NCBI GenBank assembly: GCA_018389105.1
Contig: JACATO010002189.1
Location: 64,501-128,500, forward strand
DNA length: 64,000 nt
Source of the DNA: Nautilus pompilius
Lineage: Eukaryota; Mollusca; Cephalopoda; Nautilida; Nautilidae
Direction of reading: 5' to 3'
Shown: positions 22,416 through 33,700 of the stretch, piece after piece
Layout: the number at the start of each line of letters is the position of its first letter
Position numbering within the stretch: position 1 is the first letter of the stretch
Made by a program: the position numbers and the translations under genes
Notes under the pieces: generated by a model
What the model was told of the DNA's origin: nothing
What the model saw: the letters and a program-made list of their open reading frames with translations, nothing else
Database searches by the model: none

Positions 22416-24465
22416 TAGTCACTGGAGATTAATGGCTGATTTATTTATTGTGAGAATTTTAACCCTCTACAACTCTGCAGCTGAATCTGTTCTCCAGCTT
22501 TAATTTTGGATATTAATGTTAAGAAAATAGAGGTAAATAAAAACTTATACAACTATATAGGCAGATCCAAAATGGAATATAAATTTGTATATTTTGCATT
22601 AGAGCAGAAATCTCTAACCCACCATTGCACATGGGCCTCATACCTGACTTCACACTTGAGTGTGTGTGTGTGCGTGCACGCATGCTATATGATGGCAACA
22701 CAGTAATAACGAGAGGAATGGAATTAAAGTAGCCTAATGCATAACTTAGGACTGTTTCCTCTGGTAGATGCCTTATGTAGCAATGTTGGCAGAAAATGGG
22801 GTATTAAACAACTGCAAACTATTTTATGGCAATGGAAATCTGAAAATGTTTTGAAATTCTATTATTTTTTTTAACGTATTTAGTTGCTGGTGATCAGTGG
22901 TGTTTGATTAGAAGACTTTCCCCACTGATTTGAAAGAGGGAAATGTTGCCATGTTGTTAACGGAGTGCTTGCTTTCCAAGAAACTGAACTTAGTCAAGGC
23001 GGCATGAATTGTTCTTTTCAACCTGCTACAACTTGGTTGCACCCTTATAATTTGGAGTTATCATTTATGTCAACCATCAGCGTTTGATTCAGCTATTTCT
23101 TATCTTAGAGTCCATAAATTGCCATATTGTCTTTTGCAAGTTGAAAAATTGCCTCATGGTAACGAAGTTCTCTAGTCTGAGCATAAAGTTCTTCTAACAG
23201 TTGAATTAACTGCCTGGGACTTGGTACTCAAGCTCATGTTCAGTTCATGGTCTCCACTACTACAGTGATCACATGATCCATTTTCAGTTTTCTCTTCCAG
23301 AGGAAGCTGTTGAATGTCTGATTCTTAGTTAAACTGTAAAGTTTCAATTTTTGGCTACGAAGTTAGTTTTTACTCCCACCTGTCAGTAGTGACACAAACC
23401 AACACCCAACCTGGTGACCACTGTCAGTTAGATCCTGGCTTTCATTGATAGCAATAGAAAATATTGCAAATGATTTTTCACACAGCTGGTGATACATCAG
23501 CAGTTAGAACTGCGATTCTTTGAGTGGCAGTTTGCAGGAACATTCACATTAGCAAAGGCTTGCTTTATTTCTAGGGACACACTGGTTGCTGTGCTAAATT
23601 TGCATTTTCTTAATAAACTTTCCCCCCTTTAAGCAGCTTCAATGAACAGGCTATTTTCTCGCATGGACATAGCTCACTGACTTTGTCTGTGTTAGTAAAC
23701 AGTTGAAATTTAAGTCCTTTTTGTAAATTCTTCTAGCTCTTCTTCGCTCAAGTTTCTTGTAAACCTTTCATAATTAATACAATGGTAGGATATGTAATAC
23801 CAGTTTAAAGTGTTCTAATGCCACATGACAATGTTTGAAAATCTGTGAAGTTGGACTGATTTTATCTCAAGTGGGATTTTTTTTTTTATCTCTTGTACCA
23901 GGGATGTTCGTTGTTTGAATGTCCCTAGTAAATGATATTCAAATAGACTTCGCTTTCCTTTTAATAGAGCCATGTTAAAAAAGGAAACTTTCAGAAAAAC
24001 ACGCTACATTAACTCACAAAAACATATTCCTTTAATGTCTATAGCTGTAGACTTATCTGTTGAGGCTACATAGCGCCATGGTTACTGCTACAACAAGCAT
24101 TGCCATTCCTGTCCCTTCTGATGGCTGGCGCTTTGTTTTCGGCAGAAATGTAAAGTTCCCACAATAACTACCCTATTTAGCTATGGAAAAACTGAAAACC
24201 CATGATGGTGGACTGGTAGAGCAAAAAGAAAAAAACCAATGCTATGTGAGGCTCGCCTAACCGAGTCAGTAACCAAGAGATTGACCTGGCTAGTAATTCC
24301 ACGCCATTGGCCATCCACTGCCCACAAACCATTCTCTGATGTTATAACACTGACGTTTTGGCTGAATATGTTTTCACAATATTTTAGGTGAAATGTGCAG
24401 TTGGATTTCGATTAATGCTTCAAATTTTCATCTTTTTAAGGTGAATGTATCAAATTTTACTGAAT
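22416..24465. other. Intergenic region between convergent PLPP6-like and PRDX6 genes
   Basis: I recognise no conserved protein segment, RNA gene or complete transposon here. There is a (TG)n run near 22660-22672 and homopolymer T runs. Decayed repeats are likely but could not be named. Confidence 0.45.
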
Positions 24466-24471
24466 TTTATT
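24466..24471 (-). terminator. Poly(A) signal AATAAA (minus strand) for PRDX6
   Basis: TTTATT on the plus strand reads AATAAA on the minus strand, 116 bases past the PRDX6 stop codon. Its use is inferred from position. Confidence 0.45.
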
Positions 24472-24586
24472 AGCAAAAATACTCATTACAACTATCAGCA
24501 ATGTAACATCCATCGTACAAACCTGAATGATGTGTAAGAAAAATGTAAAGAAAATTTAAATCTTTTGTGGAACACCACTTCTTGAT

Positions 24587-24718
24587 TCATTCAGGCTGAG
24601 GTGTCATTCTCAGGTAGGATTTGCCTGAAGGGACACTTATGGTTTCCACTCCTTTTGGAAACAAGGTGGAAAGTTCTTCTTTCTTCACAGATGGTACAAC
24701 CATACATTTGCACCCAGG
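24587..24718 (-). CDS. PRDX6: PRDX6 exon 6, with the stop codon
   Basis: After the acceptor CTCTCCAG it encodes [20 protein letters not shown], then [18 protein letters not shown] and TPQPE, then TGA. The block FPKGVxTxxxPSGKxYLR is the conserved C-terminal region of PRDX6. Confidence 0.95.
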   Translation of the reverse strand, partial: PGCKCMVVPSVKKEELSTLFPKGVETISVPSGKSYLRMTPQPE

Positions 24719-27700
24719 CTGGAGAGAAGAAAAGGAAAAGCTGCTGACTTGAATAAATTAAAATTGATCTAAAAACAACAAGGTTCCATTTAAAGAGAGT
24801 TTTTCTTTAAAAATTAATAGTTTACTATTTGTAATACAGTAACCAGCTACTGATGTTTTGTAGAGTTTTTTTTAAAAGGAAAATCGATTGGTGGAGTTTA
24901 GCACTGCATTTCTGGCACTAGATTTTCTACCTTTGAGTTAACTAAAGCAGAATGAAGTTAATTCAAGGCCCCTCCTAACTTCTAATGATGGTAATGAATG
25001 AATGTGATGACCTTTGACACAGGCAAGGGCTCTCTAGCTGCCCTCCCCTCTGAAGGAGAGATCTTACCACTATTTATTTGAGCAATTTAATTCTGTTATT
25101 AGCATTTCATATAAAATGACAAAAATCTGGAATCCTTGAAATCATTTCCTGGAATTTTGGTAAGCATTTATCCCTCAATGATTAAAAATATCCAGTTTTC
25201 ACAAAAATTCAATGTTAGGCTTCCCGAATACATTGGTTTGGTATTCAATATATGAAAATTTTCGGCTAATATAGAAAGACAACTACTATTATACTGTTTA
25301 TTATTATATTTTCTGAGCTTGATCTCAATAATGACTGCATACTTCATTAGCCAACCCCCTCCAAAAATCCTGGCGGAGCCCCAGACCAGACACACAACGG
25401 TATACTCCATTAATTCAGGCTAAACAAGAGGACAGGGGCTCTTTGGAATTGTCATCTACCCCAATTAAAAGGGAATTTCATACATCAAAACTGAGTATAA
25501 ACAGTTGACATTATCTACATTTTTTACATCAACTACCCGGTTAGCCAGGGCCTTGAGCCGGCTCTGTGTATACTTGTGTTTTCTCTTATACATTTAAGCT
25601 AATAGGTTATAATTTAACTGCGTACTTGGTCTCTACATTACGTTATATAAATAGCACCATATTTTTAAAAAAAAACAAAAACAAGATCGATCTTACTGTC
25701 AACTGTACGTCTGGAAATTCTAAAGTCTTACCTGCCAGTCCACAGGTGTTGCCACCTTGCGCTTTGCAGTGAGCTGAAGTGAGTCAACTACTCTCAGGAT
25801 TTCACTGAAATAAAATACAGTTCAAACATTTAATGCAAAATAAACCTACATTAATAAAAATCACTTAAAAAATATAGCTAATCAGTTTCTCTTTTCATCT
25901 TAAGTTCAAAATAACTGATGGCTGAAATATTTAAACATCAAAAGGAAAATAATTTGAATGACGTAGATGAATTACATTAGAGAGAAAAATTATCAAAAAC
26001 ACTAATTCAATCAATTTGAGATGTCAGCGTGCACCTCTTTTTTTTCTTTTTACTTTAATGACAAGATATTCTGGTAAATGCTCAGTTTTTTTTTCCATTG
26101 AAAAATTATTCATGTCTTGATCAATTCAAAATGACTACAGTAAGAGCCACACGAGACTGTATAACGGATCAGATGGTGACCTTTCACCGGCTGACATTGT
26201 TTGAGCGATTTGCTGTCTGACACGGACACTTCAATTCTACCTCGGTCAAACTCTGCTTACTTGAAGTTCCTGCCGGTAGTTGCTGGGTACAAGAGAGACA
26301 GCTTCCAGTTTCTTGTCAGGGCCAATGATGAACACCTGTTAAAAAAAACTCGAATTTAGAAAGCTTCAAAGGAATCTTCACATGGTAGAATGCTGCACTG
26401 AAACCATCTATGGCCTGATGGAGTTATGACGTATTTACTTGTTCTCAGGTAAACTCTTGTTACTTACAGCTCGACAGGTAAGAGGCATGCCAGCAGCATC
26501 CTTCTCTAATGGGTCAATCATCCCAAGCAAAGAAGCCAGATCTCGCTTTGGGTCTGAGATGATTGGGTATGGAAAGGCACCAGATTGCTTGACATAATCT
26601 TGGATATCCTACAGAAATTTAATGACAAAAATTGGTTGTTAGCTCAGCTGCTTATGAAAGTCTGGATAAACCTAAGTTAAAGATACATAACCATGTTAAG
26701 ATTTTGCTTATTTTGATTAAACTTAAAGAAACACCTGACTATCCTTTATGGTTTGTTTGTCATTGGAATAAAGTTCTCAATGAATGTTGCCTACTATTCC
26801 AGTTTTGACCAACATAAGCACTTGCTGCCAATACCAGCATTAATTGGTTGTGGTGTCTCAGGAAAACACATTACACATCCACAAACATTTTTATATTCCA
26901 TTATGCCAAAGCAATGTTGTTCACCCTTTTCTGGATAAAAGAAAATCTGTTAATTTATTTTATTAAAGAAAATTCTAAGATTGTTTACCTTTGATGCATC
27001 TATCAAAACTGAGGTACTTCAATGGATGTTTGTGGGACATTTTTTTCCAAAATGGGAAGGGGGAGAAAGGAAAAACAAAATAACAAAAAATGTCTGCAAG
27101 ATAAATTACAGGGAGGGAATTGACAAAATAGTATCAAGTGCAGGGAATGTGCCTAGTGATGAAAGCTTTGTTTTTTCTTTCCAAAGGTTTTTGATTTTAA
27201 TCAATTTTTTTTAAATGTAATTAATTTTTCCGACACTAGCATGCTTCCTTTGCTATTGTGCTATCCAATCAGAGCTTGCAATAACAAAACAACAGTCTTA
27301 TTCAAAACAAATTGTAAGTGTCTCTGGTCTTGTCCAAATTTATCCTTTACTTTTTGAATAAGTTCATGCTTGCTAGCTGTAACTTTTTCTCTATGAACAT
27401 TTATCGCACAAATTCCAGACAAACGATCATCTGCCATTTTTTACCTCAGCCATGTTTTTACCCCCTCATTGTGCTAAACAACCTTTCTACTGTGCAGGTT
27501 GTTACTGGTGATGTTAGAGCAATATTAACTGGTTGATGAATGGAAGGGAAAAGACCAGTGGACTCTAACAACTCAATGAGTCCATTTTTTAATTTGCTAA
27601 CACATTACAGTTGTCCCCTGGTATTCGCGGGGGTTACGTTCCTAGAGCACCCGCCAAGAGTGAAAAACCACGAATATTGGACGTGGTCCATAAAAATGCC

Positions 27701-30700
27701 TATAAACGTCAAAATATAACGTAAAATATAATAAAAAATATAAGTAAATATATAATAATAATTTAATAAAAAATACAACACTCAGAGAAACACTCGAGAT
27801 AGCTACACGCAGTAAACTGAGATGATGCGGGGCTGCATCTGCCTGAGACAGCACCTTGTCGGCAGCAGCAAAGAGAAATGAATAACGCTCTCGGATTGGC
27901 TACTTTGAAACCTCCAGCCAATAGTGTTTATTTGATATTGATATTTTGCTGAATTTATGTTAGTATTTATTTTACAAAATTAGTAAATTACATTGCTATT
28001 AATAATTTAGCGTTAAAAAGCGTGAAAAAATATATATTGCCACGAAAAAAGCCATAAAAAATCGCAGAAGATATTTGCGATTCCGCGAATATGCGGGGGT
28101 TTCCACGAACAATTATTAGTTAGGTTCTAAGGAAAATTCCGTGAATAACCATGGCCGCTAATGCTGAACCGCGATTACGCGGGGGTTGACTGTATTCCGG
28201 TTTTTGGACCACATCTCAAACCAGGTGATAGCTTCAGCTTCCAAGTTTTTAATTTCGTACATTTAATTTATTTTTACAATTTGGTTTTTGAATTCTTCAC
28301 ATCCAGTGTGCACTATTTGTACAGGATGAAGGTTATAAAGACAGAAATTTGGTTTATTTTCTGCAGCAAACCAGCTCTTTAGTGATGAAATGATTTGAGT
28401 CCAAATATGGTATCAACAATGTTTGAAAAACAGGGCAACTCATTAAAAAGAATAATTGCTTATTGCCTTATAAACAAGAAATACTAAGATACAAACAGAC
28501 AGTTCAGTAATACATGAACTAGCGCAATGGATTTGCAAAAATCTAAAATACTTGTTTGTTTACATTTTGGTATTTTGTTGATCGATAGTTTTCTAAAAGG
28601 CTAACAATGGCATACATATACATACTCACCATTGGGAACTGTTGTTGCAAACATGCCTTAAACTGGTTGTACATCTTGTCCATTTGAGACAGACAGGACT
28701 GGTGTTTAAGTGAGTTAAATTGTAAATTTGTGTATTTAATGTGTTTGCAATTCAGTGCTGAGTAGTAGTAGTTTCTAATTTTGCTTTTGAAGATTTCTAA
28801 AAAAAATTAAGATGTGTACCTGTTTTTTCTCCTCAGCCCCCAACACATCTTTCCATTAAAAAAAAAAAAAAAAAAAACTTTATCAAGTAATTTCACACTT
28901 TATACTAATAAGATATCAGTTGGACCTCTGACCTCTAATGAAACAAAATTTTCATTTTTTTATGCATGAAAATCCTTATTACAATTTATATATACAGTAT
29001 AGGAAATAATTAAGGAAACAAAAAAAAAAAAAAAAACTCAGTATAATGCAAATAACACATGATAGAATCACATCTCATGGGTAGAAATGAGATGCTCCAT
29101 CCTACAGTCATGTGATAATATAGTACACTTTGAATGGTTGCCATGAAAAAATTCAGAAAGTGCCACACCTGCAGGACTATAAAAGTATGGACAGTGATAT
29201 CATTATGTGGTGAATACTATGGCTCCTGAGAAGGAAATGCCAGATGATAAGTGTATAGAAATCAAAGTCTTAGCTAGTGGAGGCTACTCCATGTGGCAGA
29301 TTTCAACCAAGCAAAACTGAGGATGCATTAAACTGGTACTGTTGACAATAGATGTGGTCAGGGAAGAAAGCCCAAACCTCAGGGTATGCTATCTATGGGA
29401 TAGATGATAAACAAGTAGAGATCTTATGAATGATCTAGTTGCAAGTACAGATGATAGATAACATTTCTTTAAGAACAGCAAGATACACAGCGTAAAGTGG
29501 TCCAAATAGATGTGAACCTTTTCGAAAATCTTTGCTGAGGATAGGAAACAAAAGAACAAGGCTGGCCAAACCTTGAAGAAGGTGCTGTTCACAAACTAGT
29601 TCAAGTTTGAACTGTTTGGCAATAATCAATGTTAGTTTGTTCAGAGGTGGGCCGGAAGCCGTATAAGTCAGTGTACAACAGCTACAGTAAGATTGTGAGT
29701 GGATCAATGCAGATGTAGGGCTGCATATTAGCCAAGTGAGTCAGAGATTTGCATATAATCAAAGGTATACTGACTGCTGAAAATTAGAGGTAGGTTCCCA
29801 TCCATCATGACAATGATCCCAAGCATACAACAAATGTGGCAAAAAGCTATCTGGAATGCAAAGAGGCTGATGAAACAATGATTCCTTGGCCTGCACAAAG
29901 TCCTCATATAAATATCATTTGAGGCTATATGGAGTCATATGACTACTGAGAATATCAAATGGCAACCAAACCTTGAATTATAAAAAGTGCAACAGTATAT
30001 ATGGAACAACATTCCACAGTCATATATTAATAACCTGTATGGGAGCATCTAAACAAGGTGTCACACTCTGCTGTATAAAGCAGAACTTCTCCAACTCCCC
30101 TCCCAACCAAATTAGGAGTTTACTAACCTTTTCCCAGCCTTTATGACTGTCAGTATCGTCACAAGAAAGAGCAATGACCTTGACATTTCTTTTCTTGAAT
30201 TCTGGAACCAACTGAATCATCCGTCCTAATTCTGTGGTACAGACTGGAGTGTAATCAGCTGGGTGAGAAAAGAGAATGGTCCACCTGCATACAAATTTTA
30301 AAAAAAAATTAAACGCACAAAGTGTAATGTAAAGAAGTGGTGTTATGGGCTAACTGTGAGATGCAGTAGTATGCAAAAAGAACTGGAAACTTTAAAGAAC
30401 TTGTATGAGCAAGGGAAAGATCTGAAAAAAGAAATGGAGAAAAAGAAATGGAAAAGTGTAATTTAATGAAAGATTTAGGAGGAAGTGAAGAGAAATTTCA
30501 TAGTGGAAAAGCAGCTGTGAATTGCAAGGAATAGTAGTAATTGACTGATGAAAGTGAAGGAAATTCACATCAGAAATTCTGAGGAGAAAGTAGCTTTGCT
30601 GGGGAAGAGATATTTTAAAAAATCAGATGCTGAAATGAGAGAAGACAGAAAACAAAGTTCACACAATTCATCTACTCAAGCTTTACCTCAGATGAAGATG

Positions 30701-33700
30701 TAGATATTTGGCTCATCTCCAAAATTCTCAAGATTTTCAATATTTCTGATCAGCTACAATCATTTAACAAGATATTTTTGTCGAATGTTGGTCAAGTCAG
30801 ACCAAACAGATGTCACTGTCTCACACTGTGCGCACACAATAGGTCTGACCAACCTTGAAGAATAAAAGTAGATAAAATGGTCTACACACCCAGAAATTGC
30901 AATATGCTAAGCTCTCGAGTGCTAGTTTGGTTGGTAATCTTAATAGGATAACAGGAAAAAAAAAAAAGTTGGTTAAGCTTATACAAGCCCTAACTTAATC
31001 TTATGAAACAGTTAGCGCAAGACAAATCATCCATGTTACAAGTCATCAGAATGATGAGAGTTCTGAGAAAACAACAAAATGCATACCGAAACCACTGATT
31101 GTGCATCTTGGATAATATCCAGCAAGTTAACTAAAGTTCCAAAAAGCTAAAAAAAAATTAGAAGCAAGAAATTACATACAAGCTACTGTTTGTATAACAG
31201 TAACACATTTTGACACATACATTAACTAAATCTGTGAAAGGATAACAAAAACAACAGTTCTTTTATTTTCCATCATAAAGTTACAATCTAAATACACTAT
31301 TTAAAAGAGCTGAATAAAATAGATTTCATTTTTTTTAAAATACATTTTCAAGTAAAAGTTCATTGTTAAAAAAGGTAATCCAAAAACTGTTTGGAAATTG
31401 TATAAGATTCTTTCTTGCTGCATTATTTTTAAAAGGACATCATGATCATGAGAAGGGTGAACACTTGAGACTGTTGCAGACTGTCAGGTATTTTATTAGT
31501 GATAAAGCAATCGATATCTCTGAAAACTGGTTCAAGCACAGTTGCATTAATAAATCAATCTCAAAGTAGGTGCACACATTTTGTTTTCACATGATGTCCT
31601 AAATTTCAAGGTTTCTTTGTCCCCGTAATCTGCAATGACCTAAGATAAACTTAAAAATAAATCATACATGTTTTTTTTTTTCTCTCCCTCTCCAATACTG
31701 CATTTGACTCCAATAAAACTCTAGACAGTTGGCATTGCATGGGAAAGAACAAACCATTCTTAGATTGCTAAATTCTACAACTCCATTGTCAATATCATCT
31801 AAACAAACAAACATGTCTGATTTAAAAATATACAGTTGTCCCCCGGTATTCGCAGGGGTTACGTTCCTTGAGCACCCGAGAAGAGTGAAAAACCATGAAT
31901 ATTGGACGTGGTTCAGGTCCATAAAAATGCCTATAAACGTCAAAATATAACGTAAAATATAATAAAAAATATATATAAATAATAATTTAATAAAAATACA
32001 ACACTCAGAGAAACACTTGAGATAGCTACACACGGTAAACTGGGATGATGCGGGGCCTATTTCAGATTGTGTACTCATTAAGGCATCGTTCAAGGCGCTT
32101 TGTGGGCAGTAGCCAATCAGCAGTGAGGAGAAATGAATAACGCTCTCGGATTGGCTACTTTGAAACCTCCAGCCAATAGCGTTTATTTGATATTGATATT
32201 TTGCTGAATTTACGTTAGTATTTATATTACAAAATTAGTAAATTATATTGTTATTAATAATTTAGCGTTAAAAAGCGTGAAACAATATATATTGCCACGA
32301 AAAAAGCCATAAAAAATTGCGGAAGATATTTGCAATTCCGCGAATATGCGGGGGTTTCCATGAACAATTATTAGTTAGGTTCTAAGGAAAATTCTGCGAA
32401 TAACCGGGGCCGCGATTACGCGGGGGTCGACTGTAATCATAAATGAAAACTGTTTATGGTAGGATGGATTAACTCCCCTTTGTCAGCAGTTACTTTCTCA
32501 TTAGCATTGAGGGAACACGGCTGAAATGTTTCCATTATTATGCAGGTAATAGATAATTTTGTCTGTCTCAGAATACACTTTAAAAAGATATAGTGCTGCA
32601 GTGATTTACCCAAATAATGCAATATGAAACAGTATGGTTAAATAGTTACCTCTCAGGTGTTAAAAACAAGAACACAAAAGGGAATATTTCCACTAAAGCT
32701 CTCCATTTATCCAAAATAGCAGTTTGATTTTTGTTTTCTATCCAAAATCAAAAGGCTCTCTGGGTGTGCCACAGGGTTTGGTTTTGAGTCAAGTATTTTT
32801 CATTTATATAAATAATATTGATAATGTAGTAAATGTCAATGTTAAAACGTTTTCAGATACCAAAATACATGCTAGTGTTAATACTGAAGACAGAAATAGT
32901 TTCAGGAAAATTTTAATAGATTGGTTCCAGATCTTAAGCATTTGAAATACACTGAATAGTTAAAAATATTAGCTCCACTAAGTTTGCAATTTTAGATGTG
33001 TATTTAGCGGAGACCTAATATAGATTTTCAAAAATAATGAGTTTTGAGCACATGGACAAGGAAAGATTTGTTTTTTGGTTATTTATAGTTACTAATACTA
33101 GGGATCATAACTAAGATTCCAGCAGGGTTTGATATCAGAAAATAAATTACCAGCAAGTGTTTTTAATAGTGAAAGTATTAATCAATTTAGGAATCATAAT
33201 AACAGCTGTTAACTCTGCTCTGGGGACACTTGCATAACGTATGATGCTTTACTGCCTCCTTGTAACTACTAGATTTAAGGTCTTTTCACTGACAAAAATT
33301 TGTCCAGTTTTATTTACTGGCAAAAGCCTGTCAATCATTCTGACCTACAGGGTGCCCCACAAAAAACCAGGAAATTTTAAAAGTCCAGATCTCAACCTAA
33401 TGGATTTTACCATGTGGGGTTTACTTACTGTTACATCAACTTCAATTACAGAGGAGAGAGGTCACAGACATACAATCCTTAAAACCTGTGTTGATGGAAG
33501 CTTGGAACAATATCCTGCTTGAAGTTATCCAAAGGGCGACTGGAAGTTGGCTAGACAGTCTACGTCGTTGTGCAGCTGCCCACGGAAAGCATTTTGAACA
33601 CCACATCTAACATTTGTGTTTTTGTTCTGTTTTAAATAACTACCAAAATTTCCAACAATTAAATAAACTGTACCAAATTTCCTGGTTTTTGGTGGGGCAC

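Larger units (their letters stand above)
26609..30127. other. PRDX6 intron 2
   Basis: This 3.5-kb intron holds a pogo-type MITE (27608-28192) and a Tc1-like relic (28995 to about 30085), whose end lies about 40 bp from the exon 2 donor. It also holds poly(A)-like tracts near 28860-28877 and 29021-29036. No other gene is seen. Confidence 0.7.

Noticed and set aside
28628-28690. Minus-strand exon-like stretch reading [19 protein letters not shown] before a GTGAGT
   Set aside because: It lies in PRDX6 intron 2 and corresponds to no part of PRDX6; including it would disturb the phases of exons 2 and 3. It may be a decayed repeat or an alternative exon, but nothing supports it.
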